From: Streptomyces sp. PTY087I2
GTDB lineage: Bacteria; Actinomycetota; Actinomycetes; Streptomycetales; Streptomycetaceae
Direction: 5' to 3'
DNA length: 64,000 nucleotides
Assembly: GCF_001687325.1 (NCBI RefSeq)
Contig: NZ_LZRD01000002.1
Coordinates: 186,001 to 250,000 of the forward strand
In this document: piece after piece, positions 54,537-63,839 of the stretch
Numbering within the stretch: the first letter of the stretch is position 1
Layout: each line of letters opens with the position of its first letter
Notes under the pieces: generated by a model
Database searches by the model: none
What the model saw: the letters and a program-made list of their open reading frames with translations, nothing else
Told to the model about the DNA's origin: nothing
Program-made: the position numbers and the translations under genes

Positions 54537-55751
54537 TCAGCGAATGTGCCGCCCCGAGATCGCCCGCGCGATGACCAGGCGCTGGATCTCGCTGGTCCCC
54601 TCGAAGATCGTGTAGATCTTGGCGTCGCGGTACATCCGCTCGACCGGATGCTCCCGGCTGTAGCCCGCGCCGCCGAGGATCTGGACCGCCTTCTCCGTTG
54701 CCGCGACCGCGAGTTCGCCGGCCCGCAGCTTCGACATGGAGCCCTGGCCCGCGTCGAAGGTGCGGTCATTGCGGGCCATCCAGGCGGCCTGCCAGATCAG
54801 CAGGCGTACGGCTTCGATCTCGGTACGGATGTCCGCCAGCGCGAAGGCGATCGACTGGTTCTCGATGATCGGCCTGCCGAACGCCTCGCGCTCACCGGCG
54901 TATTCGAGGGCGTACTCGTAGGCGGCCCGTGCGATGCCGAGTGCCTGCGCGGCCACCGTCGGGCGGCTGACCTCGAACGTCGCCATGGCCGCCTGGCCCT
55001 TGGCCGTGCCGCCCTCGCGGGCCCTGGCGAGGCGGGCGTCCAGCTTCTCCTTTCCGCCGAGCAGGCAGTGGCCGGGGACGCGGACGTCGTCGAGGAAGAG
55101 GTCCGCGGTGTGCGAGGCGCGCAGGCCGAGCTTCTTGACCGTACGGCCCGCCGTCAGGCCCTTCGTGCCGGGTGGCACGATGAACGCGGCCTGGCCCCGG
55201 GAGCCGAGCGACGGGTCGACCGAGGCGACCACGACATGGACCTCGGCGATGCCGCCGTTGGTGATCCACGCCTTCTGGCCGGAGATCACCCACTCGTCGG
55301 CCGCTTCGTCGTAACGCGCCCTCGTCGTCATCGCCGAGACGTCGGAACCCGCCCCTGGCTCGGAGACGCAGAACGCGGCGACCTTCGGGTCGTCCTCGTC
55401 GCCGAAGCACTGCGGCACCCACTCGGCGAGCTGGTCCGGAGTGCCGGAGGCGAAGATTCCGGCGACCGCGAGCGAGGTGCCGAACAGGGCCATGCCGATG
55501 CCCGCGTCGCCCCAGAACAGCTCCTCGTTGGCGATCTGGAGGGAGAGCCCCGTGGGGTCCCCGTACAGATCGGCGAGCGATTCGAAGCCGTACAGGCCGA
55601 TCCGGGCGGCCTCCTGGATCACCGGCCAGGGGGTTTCCTCCCGGGCGTCCCACTCGGCGGCGGCCGGGCGGACCACCTGGGCGGCGAAGCCGTGCACCCA
55701 GTCGCGCAGGTCCTGCTGTTCCTCGGTCAGGGCCAGGGAGGAGAAGCTCAT
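54537..55751 (-). CDS. acyl-CoA dehydrogenase
   Basis: 404 residues with the three ACAD domains: the N-terminal helical domain (SLALTEEQQDLRDWVHGF), the FAD-binding middle part with AFCVSEPGAGSD and WVISGQKAWITNGG, and the C-terminal RMYRDAKIYTIFEGTSEIQRL segment, where the Glu of FEGTSEIQ is the catalytic base position. It oxidises an acyl-CoA to the enoyl-CoA with FAD and passes electrons to ETF. It lies four bases after an SCP2-domain gene and under a tandem palindromic operator, so it is part of a regulated lipid-degradation unit. The ATG at 55751 fits the family start. Confidence 0.93.
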   Translation of the reverse strand: MSFSSLALTEEQQDLRDWVHGFAAQVVRPAAAEWDAREETPWPVIQEAARIGLYGFESLADLYGDPTGLSLQIANEELFWGDAGIGMALFGTSLAVAGIFASGTPDQLAEWVPQCFGDEDDPKVAAFCVSEPGAGSDVSAMTTRARYDEAADEWVISGQKAWITNGGIAEVHVVVASVDPSLGSRGQAAFIVPPGTKGLTAGRTVKKLGLRASHTADLFLDDVRVPGHCLLGGKEKLDARLARAREGGTAKGQAAMATFEVSRPTVAAQALGIARAAYEYALEYAGEREAFGRPIIENQSIAFALADIRTEIEAVRLLIWQAAWMARNDRTFDAGQGSMSKLRAGELAVAATEKAVQILGGAGYSREHPVERMYRDAKIYTIFEGTSEIQRLVIARAISGRHIR

Positions 55752-55755
55752 GCCC

Positions 55756-56229
55756 TCACGCCTTCGGGATGTCGAAGTAGCGGGTGAGGCCGGACGCCAG
55801 GCCGACGTCACCGGCGACCTTGAGCTTGCGCGTCATGAACATGGTGATCGGATTGCCGTTGCCGGAGACGAGCTTGAGGAACTCCGCGTCGGCCATCACC
55901 AGCGTGGTGCGGGGTTCGGCGTCGGAGCGGCCCGCGGTGACCCGGCAGGTGCCGTCGGCTATCGCGGTCTCGTAGATCACGTCGCTCTCGCCGGTGATCT
56001 TCCAGCGGATCAGTGCCGTGAGACCGCCGGCCGCCTCGGGCCGGAACTGCTGCTTCATCCGGCCGAAGACCTCACCGAGGATCCGGGTGCGCAGCTCGCC
56101 CCGCATGATCTCGGCGAGCTCCTTGGCGGACAGGCTCTTGACGATCCGTGCGAACTCCTCGGGGCCGACCGCGGCGAAGTCGAGCGCGGACAGGCCGTCG
56201 GTGAGGTTGCCGCTGCTGGTTCCGTCCAC
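55756..56229 (-). CDS. SCP2 sterol-binding domain protein
   Basis: 157 residues from a GTG start with AAGGA about six bases upstream. It has an SCP2-like fold with the lipid-binding RWKITGESDVIYETAI and RTTLVMADAEFLKLVSGNGNPITMFMTRKLKVAGD parts (described by position 75-150), typical of bacterial sterol carrier proteins that bind acyl-CoA or sterols. It is the first gene of the unit with the acyl-CoA dehydrogenase. The operator at 56239-56268 overlaps the Shine-Dalgarno region of this gene. Confidence 0.9.
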   Translation of the reverse strand: MDGTSSGNLTDGLSALDFAAVGPEEFARIVKSLSAKELAEIMRGELRTRILGEVFGRMKQQFRPEAAGGLTALIRWKITGESDVIYETAIADGTCRVTAGRSDAEPRTTLVMADAEFLKLVSGNGNPITMFMTRKLKVAGDVGLASGLTRYFDIPKA

Positions 56230-56238
56230 GTCAATTCC

Positions 56239-56268
56239 TTACTCCAGAGTAAACTTACTTGAGAGTAA
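56239..56268. promoter_or_regulatory. tandem palindromic operator for the SCP2/acyl-CoA dehydrogenase operon
   Basis: Two 14-bp dyads with 16-bp period: TTACTC-CA-GAGTAA (56239-56252, perfect) and TTACTT-GA-GAGTAA (56255-56268, one mismatch). They lie ten bases before the GTG and overlap the promoter/ribosome-binding area. Such dyads suit a TetR-type repressor that binds as a pair of dimers; the regulator gene is not in the window. Confidence 0.75.
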
Positions 56269-56301
56269 GGTAGAGGGAGCGGTGCCGTCCCGCAAGGCCG
56301 G

Positions 56302-56565
56302 TCAGAAGGGCGAGCCGGGCAGCACGGCGAGGCGGGGGTGGTGCGCGGCGAGCACCTTGTTGGCCCGGGCCAGATCGGACAGGGCCTGTTCGCGGTCGGC
56401 CTGGTCCTCGACGCCCAGCCGGGGCCCGCGGAACCTGCGGACCTCGCGGGCCGCGCAGTCGGCGTCGAACTCCGCCTGGAGGATGTGCGGCGGAATGCAC
56501 GAACCGATCAGCGCGGCGACCCGGTCCGGGATCGGCACGGGGACGAGGAGGTGCGAGGCGGTCAT
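56302..56565 (-). CDS. small protein of unknown function
   Basis: 87 residues: TASHLLVPVPIPDRVAALIG at the start, a centre with HILQAEFDADCAAREVRRF and an end LAVLPGSPF. The ATG at 56565 has GAGGGA about seven bases upstream. Soluble, without known domain. It reads on the same strand as the SCP2 gene but lies 73 bases upstream of it, across the operator. Confidence 0.6.
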   Translation of the reverse strand: MTASHLLVPVPIPDRVAALIGSCIPPHILQAEFDADCAAREVRRFRGPRLGVEDQADREQALSDLARANKVLAAHHPRLAVLPGSPF

Positions 56566-56766
56566 GGGGCTTTCCCTCTCGGATGGTTGGCCAGGAGGCG
56601 GTGCACGGGATCCGTCGCCTGTTGGGCGGCGGGCTCCCTCCTGTGTACGGGACGCGGTTCCGGGTTTCTCGTCGGATACGTCTCCGTGTCGCAACCGTTT
56701 GGGACTGACCGTCTATTTCGCCTTACGCGCCGGTAAGTTGACCCGTCGCGCCGAACGTGATCCGGA

Positions 56767-57981
56767 TCAGGGGGATGTGCCGGTGGCACGGGAGCGCAGA
56801 CGCAGCGCGCGCAGCACCGCCTCGGTGGCGAAGCGGCTCTCGGGATCGACGAGTTGGTCACCGAAGATGGTCTCCAGGCTGCGCATGCGGTAGCGCACGG
56901 TCTGCGGGTGGACGTCCAGCAGCGCGCCCATCTGCGCCGCGGTGCCCCGGGTGTCGAGCCAGATCCGCAGCGTCTCGACCAGCCGTTCGCGACGGGTCGC
57001 GCTGATCCCCGCGACGGCGGCCAGCTCGCGCCGGGCGAGCTGGTCCAGCAGCGCGGGATCGGACAGCAGCCACAGGGTGAGCAGGTGGTCCTCGCAGCGG
57101 ATCAGCGGAGCGTCGTCGATCACGCCGGAGTCGACGAGCTCCAGCACCCGGCGGGCCCAGCGGATCGATTCGCAGGCCAGCGCCGTGGGGACGGTCAGCC
57201 CGATCGCCATGCGGCCGGAGGGGAGGGCCTGGGTGAGCATGGATCTTCGTACGTCGTCCAGTGCTCCGGGAACCAGCAGGTGCGGCTGTGGGGCGCTGAG
57301 GTCCAGGAGCAGGTCACGGTCCGCACCGAGCCGGTCCAGCTCCGCCGGGGCGCGCACGGCGATCAGCGTCACCTCCTCCGGCAGCGTCCACCCGGTCTGC
57401 TCGCACAGATCGGCGATGGCGCTGCCGGGGGCCGGGCGTCCGGCGAGGATCAGATGCAGCAGCCGGCGCCGCAGCGCCTCGTTGTGCTCGCCCGACTGGG
57501 ACTGCGCCTCCAGGAACCCTTCCCGGGAAAGCGATTCCAGTTCGTCGACGTAGGCGAAGAGCGCGTCGGCGAAGCTCAGCATCAGGGTGGGGGAGAGGTG
57601 GTAGCTCTGCCCGACCTTCTTCGCCCGCCGCAGCGCCACCCGCGCACCCAGCCGGTAGGCCCCCTGGAGGGTGTCCATGCTCCGGCCCTCGTACGCCTCG
57701 AACCGCCCGAAGCGCCGGCACATGTCGTCCCGGAGCGTGGTCGGTGAGGAGGGCTCGGCCACCAGATCGACGAAAGAGGCGAGGCTCTGCTCCACGCCCA
57801 CCCTGATGGCCTGCCCGTTCGGCCCGTCGAGCAGCCGGGCGTATTCCGGATAGGCCCGGGTGACCTCGACGCCGATTTCCTTGATGAGGCTCGGCAGTTC
57901 GGGCCGCATGATCGCCGCGAATTCCTGCGGGAGCGGCCCGAGCGGGTCTTCGGTATCCAACGGCTGTATGAGATGTGGCAT
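56767..57981 (-). CDS. PucR/CdaR-type transcriptional regulator
   Basis: 404 residues. An N-terminal helical sensor part (PRPxxPSLIKEIGVEVTRAYP region) is followed by the PucR C-terminal winged helix at about 345-395 with LLDVHPQTVRYRMRSLETIFGD, the classic helix-turn-helix of the PucR/CdaR group. AGGGGAT about five bases before the ATG at 57981 supports that start. It is divergent from, and upstream of, the secreted-protein/mce genes and is a candidate activator of them. Its effector ligand is unknown. Confidence 0.9.
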   Translation of the reverse strand: MPHLIQPLDTEDPLGPLPQEFAAIMRPELPSLIKEIGVEVTRAYPEYARLLDGPNGQAIRVGVEQSLASFVDLVAEPSSPTTLRDDMCRRFGRFEAYEGRSMDTLQGAYRLGARVALRRAKKVGQSYHLSPTLMLSFADALFAYVDELESLSREGFLEAQSQSGEHNEALRRRLLHLILAGRPAPGSAIADLCEQTGWTLPEEVTLIAVRAPAELDRLGADRDLLLDLSAPQPHLLVPGALDDVRRSMLTQALPSGRMAIGLTVPTALACESIRWARRVLELVDSGVIDDAPLIRCEDHLLTLWLLSDPALLDQLARRELAAVAGISATRRERLVETLRIWLDTRGTAAQMGALLDVHPQTVRYRMRSLETIFGDQLVDPESRFATEAVLRALRLRSRATGTSP

Positions 57982-58789
57982 GACAGATCCCCTTGCTCCC
58001 GGCGCCCGGTGGTGGGGTGAGGCGGTGGGGGAAAGCGCTCCCACGAACCGACAGGTGCGTACCAAGTCCGCGACGAAGATAGACCAAGGAACAGGCACTG
58101 CACACCACTTGGACAAGATCGAGGTGCAGGGGGCACGCATCCTGGCCACACTGTGCGACTTCCGTGCAGGTCGGGCGGCACTGCGCGCTTTCGGACAATG
58201 AATTTCGGCCGCCCGCTCAGGCGATGACAACAAAGCGGTTCCTCCGCCGTCGAGTTGTCGCCGGCCTGGTCCGGTCGGGGTCGGCCGGGCCGGGGACTGG
58301 TCGGCGGTACGGGTGGCTCACCACGGCGAACGCGGGTGAACGCCCGCTCCCCGACGGGGGTTTCAAGCCGTCTGGCCGAATTCCATGCAGTCCGCCGGAG
58401 GGCGGAAGCCGGACTTCCGTGTCTCCCGGCGCGTCGGCATCCCGTACGCACCGCGCGCGGGGTTCCGGCCGACGGTACGTAATTCACTGCCCCCGGGTGC
58501 GCATTCCTTGATAAGGGGACCGTGCCTCGATGCTCATCAACGGATCAAAAAGAGTGCAGTGCAAAGAATCTTAGCCGGACGGATTGTGTCGCCCTGTTTC
58601 CCGCGAGTAACATCACGCCTCGATCAATTCGGTCATGAAATCTGCCCGAAATTTGATGCTCCGATCCTCCGCCCCCGGGCCACCCGAGGCCCCACCACCT
58701 CCGACCGTCGTCGGGGTGCGGGCATGCGTTGCAGAACCGGTCAACTTCGTGCACGAGGCCGCGCCACGGCGGCCGACAGAGGGGACGAC
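57982..58789. other. 808-base divergent intergenic region upstream of pucR-like and secreted-protein genes
   Basis: No convincing gene. It becomes less GC-rich between about 58500 and 58660, which fits a long leader or promoter region. A ten-base dyad CTTGGACAAG lies at 58108-58117, nearer the pucR-like start. Short open frames here are arginine-rich and lack Shine-Dalgarno sites. Confidence 0.5.
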
Positions 58790-59725
58790 ATGAGATCCGT
58801 TTCCAATCGAACCCGCGTAGGTCTGCTCGCGGCGTTCACGGCATTCAGCGCCCTGCTCTCCACCGGCTCGGCCACCGCCGCCACCCAGCTCAACGGCGAC
58901 TGGGCGCCCTTCGACCGCTGTCCGGTCGACGCGCCCGCCATGCTGGCCGCCGACGGTGTGAACACCATCGCCGCCTGCATCGCGTCGAGTTCGGCCACCG
59001 GATCCATCACGCTGGGCAAGAGCGTGGTCTCCACCGGCCACACCGATCTCCAGCTCGGCGTCGTCCAGCGCGCCGACGGCACCGCCTCGCTGGTGGCCCC
59101 GCCCGAGGGGGCCCTGACGGCGGACCCGGCCGAGATACCCGGCGGACTGCTCGGGCTCATGTGCCCCAGCGGAATTCCCCTCGTATCGGCAATCTGCCGT
59201 CAGTTGACGGACAACAGTCTCAACCGGGTGACGGCCACCATCGAACCGGCCGGAGCGCCACGCGACTTCAATATGAGCGCGGCTTTCTCCACCGGTGAGC
59301 CCATTCTCACCATCCCGGTGCGCATTCACCTCAAGAATCCGTTCCTGGGTGACAAGTGCTACATCGGGACCACCGCCGCCCCGGTGCTCCTCAAGCCGCG
59401 GAACGTGACGGCACCGACCCTCTCGCTCCAGCGGTTCGGGGCCGACGGGACGCCGAACGACGACGAGGGCGAGATGGGGCGCTACACCTTCGACGGCGCC
59501 GACCAGGGCGACGCCACGTTCGCCGTACCGGGCGCAAGCGGTTGCGGAGCCGGGCTCCTGGACTGGGCGGTGAACCTCAAGACCGGCCTCCCGTCCGCCG
59601 CCGGGAAGAACAGCGTGACCCTCGACGCCACCTCCACGTACTTCGGCAGCCCCTACGACCCCGCCGGCCTCGCGCCGGACGAGGGCCGGAAACTGTCCGA
59701 ATTCTGGCACTCCGCGAAGCGGTAG
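58790..59725 (+). CDS. secreted protein of the mce-associated group, unknown fold
   Basis: 311 residues. A signal peptide (about 1-30, cleavage near ATA-A) leads to a mature Thr/Ala/Gly-rich beta protein with CPVDAPAMLAADGV and TGSITLGKSVVSTGHTDLQLG segments near the N-terminus and Cys at spaced positions (CYIGTTAAPVLL, GASGCGAG), probably disulfide-linked. GAGGGGAC precedes the ATG. Three such secreted genes line up before an Mce-type transporter, a layout seen in other Streptomyces and Rhodococcus loci, so it may help deliver a lipid or steroid. Exact function unknown. Confidence 0.8.
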   Translation: MRSVSNRTRVGLLAAFTAFSALLSTGSATAATQLNGDWAPFDRCPVDAPAMLAADGVNTIAACIASSSATGSITLGKSVVSTGHTDLQLGVVQRADGTASLVAPPEGALTADPAEIPGGLLGLMCPSGIPLVSAICRQLTDNSLNRVTATIEPAGAPRDFNMSAAFSTGEPILTIPVRIHLKNPFLGDKCYIGTTAAPVLLKPRNVTAPTLSLQRFGADGTPNDDEGEMGRYTFDGADQGDATFAVPGASGCGAGLLDWAVNLKTGLPSAAGKNSVTLDATSTYFGSPYDPAGLAPDEGRKLSEFWHSAKR

Positions 59726-59952
59726 GCCGCCCCCTCCGACCCGTACGAGGAGGTGATGCGGCCGACCGTCCCCATGCCCCGGTCCGCGCACCGCAGCCCC
59801 CTGCTCGCGGACCCCGCCGCGTGCCGCACCGTCCGGCACCCGTGGACCCGCCGACCGTGCCGCACCGCCCGGCCCGGCGAACACAGCGCACGAAGCTCTC
59901 CAGTCACGTTCAGCACCCATCCCCAAACGGGACGAGAAAAGGGAGTACCCCC

Positions 59953-60609
59953 ATGTTCAAGCGAACCGGTGTCCTGACCGCGATCGGCGCCGCCGCCGCA
60001 TCCGTCGTGCTGGCCGCCCCGTCGGCCGTCGCCGCCCCGACCAGCTGGACGATCACCCCGACCGGCAACTTCAACGGCAGCGCCGGAGTGACCGTCCTGA
60101 CCGACAACAACGGCAACAAGATCCAGTGCGCGACCTCCGCCGCCTCGGGCAACGCCCCGTCCTCCCCGGTCGCCGGCAGCCCGGCCAACCTCGCGGCCAT
60201 CTCGGCGATCTCGTTCAACTCGCCGTGCACCGGGCCGTTCAGCTCCACCTGGACCGTCACCACCACGCCGACGTGGGAGATCTGGGGCCTGGACTACGCG
60301 GCGGGCGCCGGCACCAACTCCACGGGCCAGGTGACCGGTGAGATCAGGGCGATCACGGCGAAGGTGTCCGGGAGCAGCATCCTCGGCCCCTGCACCTTCG
60401 ACGTCACCGGCAAGGTCGCCGGGAAGTACAACAACCCGTCCGCCGGCGGCAGCAACGGCACCCTGGACACCGCGGGCGGCGGGCTCACCCTGTCCATCGC
60501 CAACAAGGTCGGCGGCGGCTGCGGCATCGTCGGCACCACCGCCAGCTTCCAGGGCCTCTACACCATCGTGAACGCGGCATCGGGCCAGTCCCCGGTCATC
60601 AGCGGCTGA
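59953..60609 (+). CDS. secreted protein, mce-associated, unknown fold
   Basis: 218 residues. A signal peptide with cleavage near AVAA-PTSW is followed by a mature Gly/Ser/Thr-rich beta protein, with GNFNGSAGVTVLTDNNGNKIQC near 47-68 and four Cys that could form two disulfides. GGGAG lies seven bases before the ATG. A strong hairpin terminator follows the stop. It is likely cell-envelope or secreted and belongs to the same locus as its two secreted neighbours. Confidence 0.8.
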   Translation: MFKRTGVLTAIGAAAASVVLAAPSAVAAPTSWTITPTGNFNGSAGVTVLTDNNGNKIQCATSAASGNAPSSPVAGSPANLAAISAISFNSPCTGPFSSTWTVTTTPTWEIWGLDYAAGAGTNSTGQVTGEIRAITAKVSGSSILGPCTFDVTGKVAGKYNNPSAGGSNGTLDTAGGGLTLSIANKVGGGCGIVGTTASFQGLYTIVNAASGQSPVISG

Positions 60610-60640
60610 TCCCGCGCCGATGACGTACCGCGTCTGAACG

Positions 60641-60677
60641 TCGTGCCCGGCCGTGCGCACCCGACGGCCGGGCACGA
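60641..60677 (+). terminator. terminator after the second secreted-protein gene
   Basis: A perfect 14-bp stem, TCGTGCCCGGCCGT (60641-60654) with ACGGCCGGGCACGA (60664-60677), a nine-base loop and a TTT directly after. Confidence 0.88.
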
Positions 60678-60690
60678 TTTCGCGCACCCG

Positions 60691-60721
60691 CCGACAAGGG
60701 GCGCGGCACCGGATTGTCACC
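60691..60721 (+). promoter_or_regulatory. shared regulatory element, copy 1
   Basis: CCGACAAGG (60691-60699), ACCGG (60708-60712) and TTGTCACC (60714-60721) recur with nearly the same spacing at 62738-62767 before the MlaF-type gene. GACAA and TTGTC form inverted half-sites. The element sits 14 bases after a terminator and about 220 bases before the third secreted-protein gene, as a promoter-proximal site would. The neighbouring PucR-type protein is the obvious candidate to bind it, but this is inferred. Confidence 0.65.
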
Positions 60722-60942
60722 CGCTGCCAAAGTCCGTACGCCGGTGATCCGATCGGGAACCCGGCCCTTCCCAGGGCGTCGTCGGCGTGCGTACCGTACC
60801 CGTCGGCAGGGGCCCGTCCGAGGTCCGGAAGCCCCCGCGGCCCGCCCGCCCGGCCGCCGCCCGCAGAGCCGCCGCCGCACACCGGACCCGCTCCGCAGCC
60901 GCCCATCCTCTGGGCCCACGCGCGCCGGAAGGACACATCCGT

Positions 60943-62460
60943 ATGACCGTCGATGCACGCGCCGCAGCGAGACGACCGATCCACTGGGCCGTGGGCGGGG
61001 CGCTCGTCGTCGCCACCGCACTCGTCCCCAGCGCCGAATCGGCCGCCGCGGAACAGAAGTCGGAGGTCGCCCTCCGCTACACCTGCCCCTTCCCCTCCGG
61101 GCCCGAGGAGGTGGACGTCGTCGTCTCGGCGGTGCTCCCCACCTCGGCGCGGACCGGCGAGGAGATCCGCCCCGGTCAGGTGGCGGTCGAGGTGACCCTG
61201 CCGCCGACGGCGCTCGCCCGGTTCGGCGACCTGGACGCCGCCACCCTGTCGGCCGTCGCGCGGCTCACCGTACGCAACAGCGTCGGCGACAAGTCCGCCG
61301 ACGCCTCCTGGCAGGACCTGACCCCCCCGCCGACGGACCTGCCCGAACCAGGCGGTGGCGAGGGCGACGGCGATGGGCAGGGCGCACTGACCCTCACCGC
61401 GACCGGGGACGTGCCGACGGTCTCCTTCGGCAGTCCAGGACGCGCGACCCTGACCCCCGACGCACTCGCCCTCGCGCTGACCTCGCTCACGGAGGCCGGT
61501 GAGCCGACCACACCCCCGGGGCTCGACGTCGCCTGCGCCCCGGCCCCCGGCCAGGAACCCGAACTCGCCGCCATCGCCATCCGCGGCGACCAGGACCCCA
61601 CGGCCCCCGCACCCCGGCCCGGCGAGAGCGACCCCGTACCCGAGCCGACCCCCACCCGCCCGGCCGAAGGGCTGCCGCCCAGCGCGCGGGAGAAGATCGA
61701 CGCCCTCACCGAGAAGCGGCTCCAGGCCCTGGAGGACGACCCGGGCAGCTGCCCGATCGAGATCCCGCCCGAGTGGGTGATGACCACCGCCGAGACCTAC
61801 GCGGCCGGCTACGCCAACGCCGCCAAGCTGGACGGAGCGGCCGCGCTGGGGCCCGCGTTCATGAAGGTGGTGCTCAACAAGCGCTACATCAACGACTCCT
61901 GTGCCTCCACCGTCGACGTCAGCTCGGAAGTCGACTTCGACTACGAGGGGAAGCGCCAACTCCCGCCGACGAAGGCCACGTTCCTCAGCTACGGGTTCAT
62001 GCCGACCACCGCCACCATGACGCTGGAGCAGGTGGGACCCCCGGCCGCGATCCACACCCACACGGTCACCAACACGCCGACCTACCCGGAGGAGACCACG
62101 GTCACGGCCCAGCTCGTGATGCGGCTCTCCGACGTCGAGGTGAACGGCGTGCCCCTGGACGTGGGCCCCGACTGCCGCACCGAACGCCCCTTCGAGCAGG
62201 TGCTGAAGGGGTACGGCCAGAGCTATCCGCCGGCCGGCTATCTGGTGGCGTACGGCGGCACCCTGACCGGGTACGCCCATATCCCGCCGTTCAAGGGGTG
62301 CGGCGTGACCGAGGACCTCGACCCGATCTTCACCTCGGCCATCTCCAGCCCGGGGAAGAAGGCCGACAACTACACCAAGATGACCCAGGCGCCCCTGTGC
62401 GTGGCCACGAACCCGGAAGGGCCCGACTGCCCGCCGAGGAAGCCGAAACCGGAGCGGTGA
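60943..62460 (+). CDS. large secreted protein, mce-associated (DUF6801-like)
   Basis: 505 residues. A signal peptide (about 1-36, cleavage near SAAA-EQ) is followed by a beta-rich domain beginning VALRYTCPFPSGPEEVDVVVS, a Pro-rich linker near 215-245 and a second domain with CPIEIPPEWVMTT and several Cys, ending in a basic KPKPER tail. The layout recalls DUF6801-type proteins of mce loci. GGAAGGA lies nine bases before the ATG at 60943; longer frames upstream are Ala/Arg/Pro-rich. It is under the regulatory element at 60691-60721. Confidence 0.8.
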   Translation: MTVDARAAARRPIHWAVGGALVVATALVPSAESAAAEQKSEVALRYTCPFPSGPEEVDVVVSAVLPTSARTGEEIRPGQVAVEVTLPPTALARFGDLDAATLSAVARLTVRNSVGDKSADASWQDLTPPPTDLPEPGGGEGDGDGQGALTLTATGDVPTVSFGSPGRATLTPDALALALTSLTEAGEPTTPPGLDVACAPAPGQEPELAAIAIRGDQDPTAPAPRPGESDPVPEPTPTRPAEGLPPSAREKIDALTEKRLQALEDDPGSCPIEIPPEWVMTTAETYAAGYANAAKLDGAAALGPAFMKVVLNKRYINDSCASTVDVSSEVDFDYEGKRQLPPTKATFLSYGFMPTTATMTLEQVGPPAAIHTHTVTNTPTYPEETTVTAQLVMRLSDVEVNGVPLDVGPDCRTERPFEQVLKGYGQSYPPAGYLVAYGGTLTGYAHIPPFKGCGVTEDLDPIFTSAISSPGKKADNYTKMTQAPLCVATNPEGPDCPPRKPKPER

Positions 62461-62737
62461 GCGTCTGCGGCCCCCGGGGCGCGGGTTGCTGATTCCTCAT
62501 CATCCGACAGGTTTGAAAACGGTATCACTCATCCGCAGACAATCCTCGGCGCCGAATGAATTCTCGCCGAGGAAGTTCTGTACCCAGTATTGCGAACTCA
62601 GGTTACCGGACCGTAGCGTCCCAGCAGTGCCGATCGAAAACGCCTGCGCACCAGCTCGTCGGGCCTGCTCGTTTCCCGGTTCGCTCCGCTGCGGTGCCGG
62701 GTCGCCCGGATCGGACGCCCAGGCGCCGGCGCAGATT

Positions 62738-62767
62738 CCGACAAGGCGGGGAACCGGTCTTGTCACC
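62738..62767 (+). promoter_or_regulatory. shared regulatory element, copy 2
   Basis: CCGACAAGG (62738-62746), ACCGG (62753-62757) and TTGTCACC (62760-62767) match copy 1 at 60691-60721. Here GACAAG and CTTGTC form a perfect six-base inverted repeat, and a second dyad TGTCA-CCGCA-TGACA spans 62761-62775. It lies about 86 bases before the MlaF-type start, inside a 392-base gap that holds no other gene. Confidence 0.65.
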
Positions 62768-62852
62768 GCATGACAGACGAGCCGCCATCGCCTTTCTCAG
62801 AGCCGGAGCGCCAGCCGATGAAAACGTTCACCGCCACGTCGAGGGAGGGCCG

Positions 62853-63839
62853 ATGGGAATCGAAGTAGTCGTCGAGGGCCTGACGAAATCCTTCGGGAAG
62901 CAGAACATCTGGCAGGACGTCAGCCTCACCCTGCCCGCCGGTGAAGTGAGCGTCATGCTCGGTCCTTCCGGCACCGGAAAGACCGTCTTCCTGAAATCCA
63001 TCATCGGGCTTCTCAAGCCCGAACAGGGGCGCGTCCTCATCAACGGCGTCGACATGGTGAACAGCCCGGAACGCGACATCATGGAGACCCGGAAACTCTT
63101 CGGCCTCATGTTCCAGGACGGCGCCCTTTTCGGCTCGATGTCGCTGTTCGACAACATCGCCTTCCCGCTGCGCGAGCACACCCGCAAGAAGGAATCCGAG
63201 ATCCGTCGCATCGTGATGGAACGCATCGACATCGTCGGCCTCCTCGGCGCCGAGGGAAAGCTGCCGGGCGAGATATCCGGCGGTATGCGCAAGCGGGCCG
63301 GCCTCGCCCGCGCCCTGGTCCTGGACCCCCAGATCATCCTGTGCGACGAGCCGGACTCCGGTCTCGACCCGGTCCGCACCGCCTACCTCTCGCAGCTCCT
63401 CATCGACCTCAACGCGCAGATCGACGCGACGATGCTCATCGTCACCCACAACCTCGACATCGCGGCGACCGTCCCCGACAACATGGGCATGCTGTTCTGC
63501 CGCAACCTCGTCACCTTCGGCCCGCGCGAGGTGCTGCTCACCAGCGACACCCCGGTCGTCTCCCAGTTCCTCGCCGGCCGCCGCGAAGGACCCATCGGCA
63601 TGTCCGAGGAGAAGGACGCCGCCACCCTCGCCGCCGAACAGCTGGCCGACACCGTCCCGCTGCCCACCGGCCCCCGCACCGTCGTCCCCCAGCTGGAGCC
63701 CTCGCCCGGGATGCCCGTACGCCAGGGCGCGCTGCGCCGCCGCGAGCGGGTCATGTCGATGATGGGCCAGCTGCCGGAGGCCGCCCGTACGGCGATCCTC
63801 AACAGCTACGCCCCGGCCGCGGGAGGTGCGCGCGCGTGA
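62853..63839 (+). CDS. Mce/MlaF-type ABC transporter ATP-binding protein
   Basis: 328 residues. The Mce-transporter ATPase has Walker A GPSGTGKT, signature ISGGMRKRAGLARAL (the methionine/arginine form typical of MlaF/Mkl) and Walker B IILCDEPDSGLDP. A C-terminal extension of about 80 residues follows the cassette, as in Mkl-type proteins of actinobacteria. It drives lipid or steroid import with YrbE permeases and Mce proteins, whose genes should follow beyond the window. GGGAGGG lies a few bases before the ATG. The stop overlaps the next gene's GTG. Confidence 0.93.
   Translation: MGIEVVVEGLTKSFGKQNIWQDVSLTLPAGEVSVMLGPSGTGKTVFLKSIIGLLKPEQGRVLINGVDMVNSPERDIMETRKLFGLMFQDGALFGSMSLFDNIAFPLREHTRKKESEIRRIVMERIDIVGLLGAEGKLPGEISGGMRKRAGLARALVLDPQIILCDEPDSGLDPVRTAYLSQLLIDLNAQIDATMLIVTHNLDIAATVPDNMGMLFCRNLVTFGPREVLLTSDTPVVSQFLAGRREGPIGMSEEKDAATLAAEQLADTVPLPTGPRTVVPQLEPSPGMPVRQGALRRRERVMSMMGQLPEAARTAILNSYAPAAGGARA

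Noticed and set aside
59653..62280. An 875-residue reverse-strand open frame over the secreted-protein genes
   Set aside because: Glycine/arginine-rich shadow with no motif; the forward genes have signal peptides and ribosome-binding sites.
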